DNA of 55,751 nt from Cylindrospermum sp. FACHB-282 (GTDB lineage: Bacteria > Cyanobacteriota > Cyanobacteriia > Cyanobacteriales > Nostocaceae). The notes beneath the pieces are model-generated. The model made no database searches and was not told the DNA's origin. It was given only the letters and a program-made list of their open reading frames with translations. This document shows positions 1 to 9,060 of this stretch, piece after piece; within the stretch, counting starts at the first letter, position 1, and every line of letters begins with the position of its first letter. Made by a program: the position numbers and the translations under genes. Where the stretch lies: positions 1 to 55,751 of the forward strand of contig NZ_JACJRJ010000043.1 of NCBI RefSeq assembly GCF_014697195.1, written 5' to 3'.

Positions 1-672
1 TTAGGAGTTAATAACTTAATGGCTGTAACTACAAATCAAACAGGCATAGCACCTATTTTGATTAAAGGCAGACCAATAAAAGCGATTAACACCTTTTATA
101 ACAAACAACGTTCCTGGTTACAATCTCAGCTAAAAATCCCACATAATCAAACCAATTGCCAAAGGTTAAAAAATCTCACTCATAAACGAAACTGTCGAGT
201 AGAGAATTATCTACATACAGCAAGTAAAAGAGTAATAGATTGGTGTGTGCAGCATCAAATAGGAATCCTGGTTATTGGACATAATGTTACTTGGAAACAA
301 CAAATTAATTTGGGCAGAAAAAACAATCAACAATTTGTGAACATTCCACATTATAGGTTAATAGAAATGTTAACGTATAAAGCCCAATTAAAAGGAATCA
401 AAGTAATCATTACGGAAGAATCCTATACATCTCAAGCCAGTGCTTTAGATGGAGATAAGTTGCCTAAATATGGGGATAAAAAACCTGTTTTTCAGGGAAA
501 GAGAATAGCGAGAGGATTGTATAAAACCGGGGATAGTAGGTTATTAAATGCCGATATCAATGGGTCATTTAATATTATCAGAAAAGTAATTCCTGATGTC
601 TTTGACCAAGGAATAAAGGGTTTGCCGTTTAACCCTGTGGTGGTTGATCCACTACGAATGACTAGACTTTAA
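1..672 (+). mobile_element. tnpB: TnpB (IS200/IS605-type OrfB), 3' part, cut by the left window edge
   Basis: C-terminal part of an RNA-guided nuclease of the TnpB family. The open frame runs to base 1 and begins LGVNNL, the segment just after the first RuvC aspartate, so the gene starts outside the window and Met at base 19 is internal. Visible motifs are the RuvC-II glutamate in ITEESYTS and the RuvC-III aspartate in NADINGSFNI. The zinc-ribbon position reads SQASALDGD and carries no cysteines, unlike classical TnpB; this Cys-less form is, as far as I recall, common in a cyanobacterial subfamily. No tnpA is visible. I see no clear right-end hairpin in the 100 bases after the stop, so the right end may be eroded or different. 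Family call is firm; activity is unknown. Confidence 0.88.
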
Positions 673-774
673 GACTTTGAGTAAGTTTGAGTAGGTTTGG
701 TTGAGCGGTTTTCCAGGGATTTCTATATACAAGTATTCCCAACTACTACCATATTCCCCCCGCTGCTTCTGGCC

Positions 775-1155
775 TTATTGCTGTTCAGAGCTATAAGTAT
801 AAAAATTACCAAATGCTCCCACTGTCTCAAATCTGTAAGAAGGTATCCAAGAGTTGAGTTTTAAGTCTGTACTATAAACGCTAAAAATCATGTAATTTTG
901 CCTTACTGTAGTTGCAGCAATCAGTTCCCGGATTTGTGGGTTAGCCGAATCAACCAATTTATTGCAATTTATTTTGATTAAATTCTCTAAAAGGTTGGGT
1001 GTCTTTTTACAAACATCAGACTTTAAATACTTTGTCAACCCTTGCACTGCATACTCTTCATATTTAGGCTGATCGGGATTTGTCTGAGCCATTGTTATTG
1101 CCAAGGCGGCTAGTCCGGCTGCTCCCACATATGTAATAATGGTTAAGGCTTTCAT
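775..1155 (-). CDS. DUF4359 family protein
   Basis: Small exported or membrane-anchored protein of unknown function. Translated from the ATG at 1155 it has 126 residues: a short N-terminal hydrophobic segment (TIITYVGAAGLAALAITMA) followed by a TNP..YEEYA motif typical of DUF4359, then a soluble domain with two cysteines (DVCKK and INCNK) that could form a disulfide. An upstream in-frame ATG at 1185 would add ten polar residues ahead of the hydrophobic segment, which is less usual for the family. Neither start has a strong ribosome binding site. It stands alone, divergent from the tRNA-His gene. Family assignment is from memory of the motif. Confidence 0.7.
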   Translation of the reverse strand: MKALTIITYVGAAGLAALAITMAQTNPDQPKYEEYAVQGLTKYLKSDVCKKTPNLLENLIKINCNKLVDSANPQIRELIAATTVRQNYMIFSVYSTDLKLNSWIPSYRFETVGAFGNFYTYSSEQQ

Positions 1156-1267
1156 ATTTCCCAAATTTGATCCGCTATAGTCCAAGACTCTAGATTAACT
1201 GAGTCCGTTCCTTGGAAAAAAGCTCTTGATCAATTTCCCAAATACGTGCTATACTCCAAGAGTGAAT

Positions 1268-1341
1268 GGCGAGCGTAGCCAAGTGGTTAAGGCAGTGGTT
1301 TGTGGTACCACCATTCGTGGGTTCAAGTCCCATCGTTCGCC
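1268..1341 (+). tRNA. trnH: tRNA-His (GTG anticodon)
   Basis: The sequence folds into a cloverleaf. The acceptor stem starting at 1268 pairs with the segment ending at 1341, counting an encoded extra 5' G paired with C73, the hallmark of tRNA-His. The D arm is GCC/GGC, the anticodon stem is GTGGT/ACCAC with loop TTGTGGT (anticodon GTG), and the T arm is GTGGG-TTCAAGT-CCCAT. CCA is not encoded. Open frames crossing this stretch are spurious. Confidence 0.95.
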
Positions 1342-1510
1342 CTGTATTACATATTACAAAAATGTTATCCTGTGGGATAATATTTTTCAGAAATCAATTA
1401 ACCGAGTTAACAGCGCGAATCCCTTCCCACTGCAAAATAGCTCAAGCGCTAGGTCACAATTTACCCTTTTGAGTTTTGGTAATTTAATTGTGGGAAGGGG
1501 TAGTTTTGAT

Positions 1511-2062
1511 TTAGATTGTCAACTTGCGCCAGGTTTTTTGACCAACTATTCCATCTACTCCTAAATTGTGATAATTTTGAAATGCTTCCACAGCTATCTC
1601 TGTCAGTGGGCCAAAAACTCCATCAACTCGAATTCCGTAGCCGTTAGATACTAACAAGCGTTGCAAGACTCTAACGGAAATACCTGAATTACCAAATTTT
1701 AGAATTGGCAAGGGTTGATTATTAAAGTTTTGGGATCGTTTTGTGATCTTTACACCGTCTTTGTCTGTCTTTTGGACTATTTGACCATCGGCTAAGGTAG
1801 ACGAATCTGGGGACAGATACTTTTTACTAATTTTCTGAAGTATTTTGTTCTTTTTTAGTGTCAGTGCTGATAGTCTAGTTTGGGAAGTTCCGTTTATCTG
1901 CATGAATTCAGGTGCTGTGATTTGAACAGCAGGAACTGAGTGAGGTAACTGACTATTTGTTAACTTTTGCACGCCATTTTCTTGCTGAAATGATCGCTGC
2001 TCTGGCAAATATGGTTGTTTTGTATTTAAAGCGCCTGTCATCAGCAAGCCAATTTCAGTCAT
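1511..2062 (-). CDS. Peptidoglycan-binding domain 1 protein
   Basis: A 183-residue protein with a C-terminal PG_binding_1 domain (about residues 118-183): PILKFGNSGISVRVLQRLL, then YGIRVDGVFGPLTEIAVEAF, then GVDGIVGQKTW, the usual three-helix repeat that binds cell-wall peptide stems. The first 110 residues are polar, low in recognisable motifs and look like a linker. No signal peptide or catalytic domain is visible, so it is probably an accessory cell-wall protein. Convergent with the tRNA-His transcript. Confidence 0.82.
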   Translation of the reverse strand: MTEIGLLMTGALNTKQPYLPEQRSFQQENGVQKLTNSQLPHSVPAVQITAPEFMQINGTSQTRLSALTLKKNKILQKISKKYLSPDSSTLADGQIVQKTDKDGVKITKRSQNFNNQPLPILKFGNSGISVRVLQRLLVSNGYGIRVDGVFGPLTEIAVEAFQNYHNLGVDGIVGQKTWRKLTI

Positions 2063-2439
2063 TGTAGTTCATTTTGCTAAAGCCAATATTTATTCTGACA
2101 TTTAAAATTGAACTATTCCGGAATAGTAGATACTGATAATTATCAAAATAATCATGTAATGGTTTGCCTCTAGAGAAATTATCCCCTAGTCAAATCAGCA
2201 TTATTTTAGCTGATTGTGGGCTATTTTTCTCTGTCATTGCGGCGTTGGATGTAAAATACAACACTTAAATTAACTGTTGCCGTCAGAGCAAATTGTCTAA
2301 ATAATTGACAATTTTTTGGATCAGAGATATTAGTGCTTGTTTGAAACAGTTTGAGAGCAATAAATTATTAATTTAGAAAAAGCGATCGCGCTGGGCTAAA
2401 CAAACCGCAAGCGATCGCATCTCGTCTAATTGCTAATTC

Positions 2440-2590
2440 AGTGGATAGAACGCATCAGTTTGACATTCTCAGGTCTAAAGACGCCCTCGTTTTACGCTTA
2501 CCGAGTAATCCTATTTGGCAGGGAAGAAAAGCACGTAGTGCCTCTTCCTCCGGGGTTTTTAGCCAGCCTTCCTGATAACTACCCCATGCC
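2440..2590 (-). mobile_element. IS200/IS605-like right-end (omega-RNA-like) remnant
   Basis: On the minus strand this gap carries CCCCGGAGGAAGAGGC (2540-2555), ACTCGGTAAGC (2496-2506), a short GTC-TTTA-GAC hairpin and then TGTCAA, ending near 2460. A hairpin with a TTTA loop followed by a TCAA-type end resembles the 3' scaffold of TnpB omega-RNAs. The first two blocks recur in the same order at 55413-55482 next to another tnpB. No transposase frame remains here. The call is an inference from motif layout. The rest of the gap 2063-2595 holds two HIP1 sites and nothing else I recognise. Confidence 0.4.
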
Positions 2591-2595
2591 ATCGA

Positions 2596-3675
2596 TTAAG
2601 GGACTGGAAAGAAATAGAAGGCGAACCCCAAGACTGTATAGGTAGCCAAGAGTAAAGTTCCTTCCAGCCAATTTGACCTACCATCGGAACTAATGGTGTT
2701 AGCAATCAATACCGACACAGCCACAGCTACTAATTCAAAGGGGTTGAAATCCAAGTCCATAGGTTGGCCAATTACCCGCCCGGCGATAACTAAAACAGGA
2801 GCGACAAATAAGGCAATCTGCATACTCGAGCCCACAGCTACAGAAACAGAAAGATCCATTTTGTCTTTCATGGCTACTGTGACTGCTGTAGCGTGTTCAG
2901 CGGCATTACCTACGATGGGAACTAGAATCACCCCTGTAAACAATGCCGTTAAACCTAGCTGAGATGTAGCTACTTCCAAAGCACTGACCAGTAATTCTGA
3001 TTCAATTGCTACTAGCAGGGTACATACTAGCAAGACACCACTCCACAACAAAACATTGGGTTTTTCATGGGGGATTCCCTCGGCTTCTATCTCTGCTACA
3101 CCCAATTCATAGAGATAGGCGTGGGTTTTCATAGAAAATAGCAGGGTCAGACCGTAGACCAAAATTAAGACTACAGCAACGGCAAGAGAGAGATTTTGCA
3201 GCGTTTTTTCGGGAATGCCTTGAGAGGAAAAATTCATTGCTGTGGGCAGCAGAATGGCTATGACTGCTAAGTTCATAGAAGCAGCATTCACCCGCGCCAC
3301 AATTGGCTGAAATGTCTGTTCTTTGTAGCGCAGTCCGCCCAACAGCATGGAAAGACCCATCACTAATAATAAGTTGCCAATAATGGAACCGGTGATACTG
3401 GCTTTGACTACATCTACTAACCCAGCGTTGAGGGCAACTAGGGCAATGATTAGTTCTGTAGCGTTACCAAAGGTGGCGTTCAACAATCCCCCCAAGGTGG
3501 GCCCTACTACTACAGCAATTTCTTCTGTGGCTGTACCCATCCAAGCTGCTAGGGGCAGAATTGCTAATCCTGCTGTGATGAAAACTATTAAGTCACCCCA
3601 CTGCAAAAAGTGGGCAGCTAAGGAAACTGGTATAAAGAGTAACAGAACGAATAAAATAATGCTTTTACCTGACAT
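2596..3675 (-). CDS. cax: Ca2+/H+ antiporter (CaCA superfamily)
   Basis: A 359-residue integral membrane protein with about eleven hydrophobic segments. It has the paired alpha-repeat motifs of cation/H+ exchangers: GNATELIIA at residues 70-78 and GNAAEHAT at residues 256-263, whose acidic residues bind Ca2+. It should export Ca2+ using the proton gradient across the plasma or thylakoid membrane. Length matches bacterial ChaA/Cax proteins. Single gene with a long leader (see 3693-3749). Downstream lies an IS remnant rather than a clear terminator. Confidence 0.92.
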   Translation of the reverse strand: MSGKSIILFVLLLFIPVSLAAHFLQWGDLIVFITAGLAILPLAAWMGTATEEIAVVVGPTLGGLLNATFGNATELIIALVALNAGLVDVVKASITGSIIGNLLLVMGLSMLLGGLRYKEQTFQPIVARVNAASMNLAVIAILLPTAMNFSSQGIPEKTLQNLSLAVAVVLILVYGLTLLFSMKTHAYLYELGVAEIEAEGIPHEKPNVLLWSGVLLVCTLLVAIESELLVSALEVATSQLGLTALFTGVILVPIVGNAAEHATAVTVAMKDKMDLSVSVAVGSSMQIALFVAPVLVIAGRVIGQPMDLDFNPFELVAVAVSVLIANTISSDGRSNWLEGTLLLATYTVLGFAFYFFPVP

Positions 3676-3692
3676 GTATCACCTTGAGTTGA

Positions 3693-3749
3693 GGGATTAA
3701 CCCATTCGACATCGGGGCTTTCATTTCATTGGCGGTTCCGTATCCGATG
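3693..3749 (-). promoter_or_regulatory. Possible structured leader of the cax gene
   Basis: In the minus-strand leader, CATCGG (complement of 3744-3749) can pair with CCGATG (complement of 3710-3715), enclosing a 28-base loop. It is followed by GGGTTAATCCC (3693-3703), ending about 18 bases before the start codon. I could not match it to yybP-ykoY, fluoride or NiCo riboswitch consensus sequences. The rest of the gap (3750-4287) shows no gene and no other feature I can support. Confidence 0.2.
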
Positions 3750-4287
3750 GTTGAGAACCAGTATTTCACAGTTTTGGCGATCGCATAAGCATAAGATCAG
3801 ATCCGACCCAAAGCGGTAAACCCTATCTTCGTGGGCAACGACAACAGATCAGACATCATTGCTCAACAGTCTGTGGAGCCAGTGAGAATTTTTACTGTTT
3901 GCAATCGGGAAGAAGATATGTAAAATAGGATTGCGATTTACTGAGCTGTTGCAATCTTTTGTTGCAAAACTATGAACTTAAGCCAGAATTTTTAGCCAAA
4001 AATGGGGTTTAATAGTTTAAAAGACCATTCAAATGAATAGCTTCTTGGCGCTGCCAACGAGAAAACCCTCCCTAACTAAATCTGTTGTTTAATTACTGTT
4101 TGTTTTGTACCTCCGGGGAACGGGCTGTGCGATAACGCAGATTTCCCGCAAGACTAAAACCACTTTCGCAAAAATATTAGTTGTATCCCATAGTTGTATA
4201 TACCGGAATTTGTGTTCTAGAGACTGTAAACAGGTATACATACAATATTTTTGGCACAACTGCAAGTTTTTTTTGGATAAATATATT

Positions 4288-6999
4288 ATGACTTCAGCTG
4301 CTGAAATGCCAGTGAGTACTGGCTCAACATTTACATTTCACCAAGATTCTCAACACAGTCCTGATAGCGATCCCCTGAAAACAGCTACGGGTGTTTATGT
4401 GACGGTTCATGGTCATTTTTACCAGCCACCACGAGAAAACCCTTATCTGGACGCGATTGAACGCCAACCGAGTGCAACACCTTTCCATGACTGGAATGAG
4501 CGCATTCACTGGGAATGCTATCGTCCCAATGCCTTTGCCAGGGTGTTAAATGACCGAGGCGAGGTTGTGGGGATTGTGAATAATTATGAGTACATGAGCT
4601 TTAATATTGGGCCAACGCTGATGTCGTGGTTGGAACGCCATGATGTGGAAGTGTATCAGCGAATTTTGGAGGCAGATGAGGCGAGTTCGCTACGTTTGCA
4701 AGGTCATGGGAATGCGATCGCCCAAGTATATAATCACATCATCATGCCTTTGGCGAACGAACGGGATAAATATACTCAAATTCGCTGGGGTAAGGAAGAC
4801 TTCAAATCCCGCTTTGGACGTGATCCCGAAGGGATGTGGCTGGCTGAAACCGCTGTAGATTATGCCACCTTAGAAGCTTTGGTGGCGGAAGGGATTCGCT
4901 TTATTGTGTTAGCACCATCTCAAGCACAGCGTTGTCGTCTCCTAGCAACGAAGAATGATCCCCACCCCGAATGGCATGAAGTTGGTGGTAATCAGATTGA
5001 TCCCACCCGTCCCTATCGTTGTTATTTGAAGCCCAGCCTCAGTTGTCCATCTTCACCTCTGAATGTCAGCGCTACCAGTAACGGCAGAGCCTCAAACCAG
5101 GAAAGTACAGAGGGATTACCTTATATTGATATCTTCTTCTACGATGGCCCGATATCGCGGGATATGGGTTTTAGTGATGTTGTTTATAATTCTAGTCACT
5201 TTGCTGGACGCATCGGTTCCGCAATCCGTGGGGATCATCGTCCAGCACAATTAATTTCTGTAGCGACGGATGGAGAAACCTTTGGGCATCACAAAAAGGG
5301 GACTGAGAAAACTTTAGCCTATGCCTTTACAGGTGAGTTTCCTAACCACCGTTGGACGGTGACGAACTTTGCCCACTACCTGAGCTTAAATACTCCTGCT
5401 TGGGAAGTAGAGTTAAAGTCAATCACGGCTTGGAGTTGCGCCCACGGTGTAGACAGATGGCAAGAAGATTGCGGTTGCGGTGGTGAAGGGGGCGTTTGGC
5501 ATCAAAAATGGCGTCGTCCTTTGCGGAATGCCCTGAATTGGCTGCGGGATCAGCTAGTAGCGGTGTATGAGGAACAAGGTAAGCAGTTATTTCGTGATCC
5601 CTGGCAAGCAAGGGATGAATATATTCACGTAATGCGCGATCGCACACCTGCCAATGTTAACCGTTTTCTCGGACGCCATCAAAACCACAAACTGACAGCA
5701 GCCGAACAGGTAGACGCATTGCGGCTATTGGAAATGCAACGTCATGCTTTGTTGATGTACACCAGTTGCGGCTGGTTTTTTGAAGAAATTTCTCGCCCAG
5801 AGGGAACACAAATTTTGCGTTACGCCTCCCGTGCTTTAGAACTGGCGGGAGATGTGGCGGGTGTACAGTTAGAAAAAGGCTTTTTGAAACGCCTAGGTTT
5901 AGCTCCTAGTAATGTTGAACATTTTAAGCATGGTGCAGAGATTTATCGTCAACTGGTGCTAACTGCCCAAATTGGTTTTAAGCAAGTTGCTGCCCATTAC
6001 GCGATTACTTCTCTATTTACCAATCATAAAAATTCTTCGCCACAAGATGGGGCTCAAAAAACTCCTCATGCTTTGCAAAATCGTGTTTATTGCTACAATG
6101 CCAACGAGTTAGATTACCAAATGCAACGCATGGGATCGTTGACTATGGTTGTCGGTAATTTAAAGCTAGTGTCAGAAATTACCTGGGAAAGTGAACATTT
6201 GGTGTTTGCTGTACTCCATTTAGGAGGCTGGGATTTCCATTGCTGTATTCAACAATTTACCGGCAGGCGTGACTACAGCCAATTGAAAGAAAAGCTGTTT
6301 GGGGCGTTGCAACAGGCAAGTGCGGCTCAATGCATTTTGGTAATGACGCAGGTTTTTGGGGATGAAACTTTTAGTTTGCAGAATCTATTTGCGGAAGAAC
6401 GCCACCGGATTATGCGGCTGTTAAGTCAGGAAACACTGTCACGCTTAGACCAACTATATACCCAAGCATACCGTGAAAATTACGGTGTGATTATGGCGTT
6501 TCATCGGGATGAGCTAGAAGTGCCGCAAGAATTGCAGGTAGCAGCGGAGATTGCTTTAGGCTATCGCTGTATGACAACATTGCGATCGCTAGAGCAAGAC
6601 ATCACCGAAGCGCAATTAAGTTCTAATCACATAGCAGAACTAGAGGCGATCGCCACCGAAGCCAAACATCTGCGTTGCCGGCTAAATATTCCCGAAGGTA
6701 GGCAGATATTAGAACAGTTAATTGTGCGATCGCTCTGGAATTTGTTGCATGAAGCCAACGGTAGCTTTGATGCAGATATCCACAGGTTAGAAAGGCTAAT
6801 TGATGTTGGATATCAGCTAAATCTGGGCATCTCCTTACAGCGATCCCAGGAACTTTACTTCAGTCGTTTACACAATCAAATCTTACCACTGTGTCTGAGC
6901 ACCCTAGCGAAAGGATCTGATGCTACTCAATCTCGTCAATTGCTGAAGTTGGGACAAAAGTTAGCCGTTGATGTCAGCATGATTCTGAGCAAATTGTGA
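4288..6999 (+). CDS. Glycoside hydrolase family 57 protein (DUF3536)
   Basis: A 903-residue GH57 enzyme, probably an alpha-glucan hydrolase or branching-type enzyme acting on glycogen-like polymers in the cytoplasm. Motif 1 is VHGHFYQPPRENPYL near the N-terminus. The predicted nucleophile is Glu187 in WLAETA, and the acid/base is Asp328 in ATDGETFGHH. The long C-terminal half is the DUF3536 module. The frame is open upstream to 4105, but the added 61 residues are unlike the family and the ATG at 4288 places the conserved block at a normal distance. Exact substrate cannot be read from sequence. Confidence 0.88.
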   Translation: MTSAAEMPVSTGSTFTFHQDSQHSPDSDPLKTATGVYVTVHGHFYQPPRENPYLDAIERQPSATPFHDWNERIHWECYRPNAFARVLNDRGEVVGIVNNYEYMSFNIGPTLMSWLERHDVEVYQRILEADEASSLRLQGHGNAIAQVYNHIIMPLANERDKYTQIRWGKEDFKSRFGRDPEGMWLAETAVDYATLEALVAEGIRFIVLAPSQAQRCRLLATKNDPHPEWHEVGGNQIDPTRPYRCYLKPSLSCPSSPLNVSATSNGRASNQESTEGLPYIDIFFYDGPISRDMGFSDVVYNSSHFAGRIGSAIRGDHRPAQLISVATDGETFGHHKKGTEKTLAYAFTGEFPNHRWTVTNFAHYLSLNTPAWEVELKSITAWSCAHGVDRWQEDCGCGGEGGVWHQKWRRPLRNALNWLRDQLVAVYEEQGKQLFRDPWQARDEYIHVMRDRTPANVNRFLGRHQNHKLTAAEQVDALRLLEMQRHALLMYTSCGWFFEEISRPEGTQILRYASRALELAGDVAGVQLEKGFLKRLGLAPSNVEHFKHGAEIYRQLVLTAQIGFKQVAAHYAITSLFTNHKNSSPQDGAQKTPHALQNRVYCYNANELDYQMQRMGSLTMVVGNLKLVSEITWESEHLVFAVLHLGGWDFHCCIQQFTGRRDYSQLKEKLFGALQQASAAQCILVMTQVFGDETFSLQNLFAEERHRIMRLLSQETLSRLDQLYTQAYRENYGVIMAFHRDELEVPQELQVAAEIALGYRCMTTLRSLEQDITEAQLSSNHIAELEAIATEAKHLRCRLNIPEGRQILEQLIVRSLWNLLHEANGSFDADIHRLERLIDVGYQLNLGISLQRSQELYFSRLHNQILPLCLSTLAKGSDATQSRQLLKLGQKLAVDVSMILSKL

Positions 7000-7016
7000 T
7001 TTCAGTAGTCCACAAT

Positions 7017-7044
7017 GTAGAGACGTTGTATACAACGTCTCCAC
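7017..7044. repeat. Palindromic intergenic repeat
   Basis: GAGACGTTGTATACAACGTC plus a closing TC (7020-7041) is a perfect 22-base palindrome, extended by G-C and T-A pairs outside one mismatch. It lies between the convergent GH57 and HNH genes. It has no T-run, so it is more likely a dispersed Nostoc-type palindromic repeat than a terminator. Confidence 0.6.
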
Positions 7045-7074
7045 CGGAAAGGGGGTTAGGGGGAATCTTCAAGG

Positions 7075-7320
7075 TTAACCCTGAAAATGTCGCCGGAAGC
7101 GGGGATCAATTTTATCCGTTTTTTCTTGGTTACAGGTAAAGCAGAGACTTTGTAAATTGCTAATATCATTTTGACCACCACGAGCCAAAGGGATAATATG
7201 ATCAATAGAAAGACTAGCCTCTAAAGTTGTTTTACCACAGCTTTGACATTGGTATTTATCACGTTGAAAGACATATTTCCTTACTTCTGGCGGGATGGGA
7301 ATACGGGGGGTTTTGCTCAT
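7075..7320 (-). CDS. HNH endonuclease family protein
   Basis: A small HNH nuclease-like protein of 81 residues: CQSCGK...SIDHIIPLARGG..DISNLQSLCFTCNQEK, with the two CxxC zinc pairs and the DH of the beta-beta-alpha-metal core. The ATG at 7320 overlaps the stop of the upstream DUF2252 gene as ATGA, which favours this start over the ATG four codons upstream and implies translational coupling. Such small HNH proteins occur in many cyanobacterial loci. The in vivo target is unknown. Confidence 0.82.
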   Translation of the reverse strand: MSKTPRIPIPPEVRKYVFQRDKYQCQSCGKTTLEASLSIDHIIPLARGGQNDISNLQSLCFTCNQEKTDKIDPRFRRHFQG

Positions 7321-8504
7321 GGTTGTTGACAAAACTCCTGATAATCTTGTTTTACACGTTGAGAATAGCTGCTGGCGTACTTCAGAAGTTCATCGCGCCA
7401 ATCAGACGAGTGAGCAAAATTAATTAAATCATCTGCTGTAGCTGAACCTTGTCTACCACCACTACGCAATTGATCCCAAGCCGTCACCTCACCCATTGTT
7501 TGCATCAACTTTTCTAAACGTCCCAACTTTCCATCCCAAGCCAGCAAATTCACCTTATCTTGTGTTGGTTGCAACTCCCGCAAAGCATAGGATTTATCAC
7601 CGTCAACTATCGCCTCCAACAGCGCCGGCGAGGTTCCTTGCACCCGTTTTTGAATCGCTACTACCCGCGCTGCTGGACTCTCCCACTGCGGCTGAGGGAC
7701 TGTTAAATGTTGTTGCAATGAGCTTTTTTGTGTTTCCTTAAAATCTAATAGATAATTTTGGTCAGGAGAACCTTTACCTTCCACCAAAATTACATAACGT
7801 TCTAACCCTAAACTACCCGTACCAGCTATTCGCTGTTGCACATCCAAAACTTGGTAAAAATCTCCATCTTGTTGTGAAGATTTATGCCAAGCAGCGATTA
7901 GTTCTTTTACCTTGTGCTGCTGTTCTTCCGTGGCTTCAGCAGTCCGTTTATTGTCAATAATTAAGCGAAGCTTGCCTTTTTTTTCTTTTGTGTGTTTATC
8001 TAAAAATTCTGTGCGATCGCGTTTCTTCAGACTTTCTAATAAATCTTTAACTAAACCTTTAGCAGTTTCCTTTTCCACACTCCTAGCCTTTCCTTTTACT
8101 AAGGCATTAGTATAAGCATCAAGAAAGTGATTGCTTAAATGCAGTGCTTCTGATTCATTGACTCCCAGCGTGTGATAACCAACTATGATACTCGTGAGAA
8201 GTCTTACCACATCCCAGGTACAGGGTGCAAGACAAGATTCATCAAAATCATTAATATCAAAATAAACTAATCGGTTATCACCCTTATAACTGCCAAAAAT
8301 TTCTAAATGCAAATCGCCACAAATCCAGGCTAGCGGCGCTGCATTTAAAGGAGAATCTTTAGGGAAGTCTTCATAAAATAAATGACAAGTACCGCGATAA
8401 AAAGTAAATATATCAGAACGCATATTCTTATATTTTAACTTCAGCAGTTCTGGGTGACGTCCTTTGTTAAATTCGTCAATTCTCTCAATGATATTATTTG
8501 TCAT
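7317..8504 (-). CDS. DUF2252 family protein
   Basis: A 395-residue protein with the DUF2252 signature, including FYRGTCHLFY, WICGDLHLEIFGSYKG, YFDINDFDE and a later KG.GSLGLERY motif. The family has a kinase-like (aminoglycoside phosphotransferase-like) fold: GDLHLENFG..D.NDFDE recalls an APH catalytic loop and metal site. Substrate is unknown. Likely cytoplasmic. It overlaps the HNH gene by four bases and follows the KGK gene by 72 bases, so the three could be cotranscribed. Confidence 0.82.
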   Translation of the reverse strand: MTNNIIERIDEFNKGRHPELLKLKYKNMRSDIFTFYRGTCHLFYEDFPKDSPLNAAPLAWICGDLHLEIFGSYKGDNRLVYFDINDFDESCLAPCTWDVVRLLTSIIVGYHTLGVNESEALHLSNHFLDAYTNALVKGKARSVEKETAKGLVKDLLESLKKRDRTEFLDKHTKEKKGKLRLIIDNKRTAEATEEQQHKVKELIAAWHKSSQQDGDFYQVLDVQQRIAGTGSLGLERYVILVEGKGSPDQNYLLDFKETQKSSLQQHLTVPQPQWESPAARVVAIQKRVQGTSPALLEAIVDGDKSYALRELQPTQDKVNLLAWDGKLGRLEKLMQTMGEVTAWDQLRSGGRQGSATADDLINFAHSSDWRDELLKYASSYSQRVKQDYQEFCQQP

Positions 8505-8576
8505 TTTTTATTAATGCGTTAGTTTTATGGAAATTCTCTCACCTTTGCACGAATAAAAAATGTAAATTTTTGTTGA

Positions 8577-8945
8577 TTAACCTTCCTCATTCATCATTCG
8601 CCTTAGATCGTCAAGTGGTGATTCTGGTTCAGTGATTTCTGTTTCTTGTTCAATTTCTGGTTCATCAGGAATAAACTCTAGAGTTACTTTGATTCTCAAT
8701 TTTCCTTTTTGCCAGCCTTGTGAAGCAATCTTTAAAACTTCACAATCTAACCCATCACCTAATAATTCTTGAGTATTAGGTACTGGCAAATTTCTTTCTT
8801 CAAATGTTCCGTTTAGTGTATGTCCGAATTCCTGTATAAATGCATGATTCACAGTATCTCTAAATCTACCCAGTTTAAACAATTTATCCTTGAATGAAAT
8901 AACATCATCATCACCACATTTTTCTAAAGACAAATTATCTTCCAT
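8577..8945 (-). CDS. KGK domain protein
   Basis: A 122-residue protein with the cyanobacterial KGK domain: an N-terminal DDDVISFKDKLFKLGRF block and a C-terminal GWQKGKLRIKVTLEFIPDEP block that gives the family its name, then an acidic tail. The start at 8945 has GAGG placed seven bases upstream. A longer frame to 9002 would translate a dispersed repeat (SHAEAQRRRARKE) and is very probably wrong. Function unknown. Confidence 0.8.
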   Translation of the reverse strand: MEDNLSLEKCGDDDVISFKDKLFKLGRFRDTVNHAFIQEFGHTLNGTFEERNLPVPNTQELLGDGLDCEVLKIASQGWQKGKLRIKVTLEFIPDEPEIEQETEITEPESPLDDLRRMMNEEG

Positions 8946-8971
8946 ATCAACCTCATTCTTCTCTTTTCTTG

Positions 8972-8999
8972 CTCTGCGCCTCTGCGCCTCTGCGTGAGA
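8972..8999. repeat. Short interspersed repeat of (CTCTGCGC) units
   Basis: Three near-identical CTCTGCGC/G units occur in a row, a motif dispersed through Nostocales intergenic DNA. Here it sits in the leader of the KGK gene and creates a false upstream reading-frame extension. Confidence 0.7.
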
Positions 9000-9060
9000 C
9001 AAATATTTATTAAACCACAGATAAACACAGATAATTGTCTATGTTTACCTGCGATAACTC

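Noticed and set aside
1226-1564. Plus-strand frames running through the tRNA-His gene.
   Set aside because: The tRNA cloverleaf is clear; the frames are fortuitous.
2430-2645. Plus-strand frame of 71 codons across the IS-like remnant and the end of cax.
   Set aside because: It overlaps the cax 3' end in antisense and consists of repeat sequence. No coding signal.
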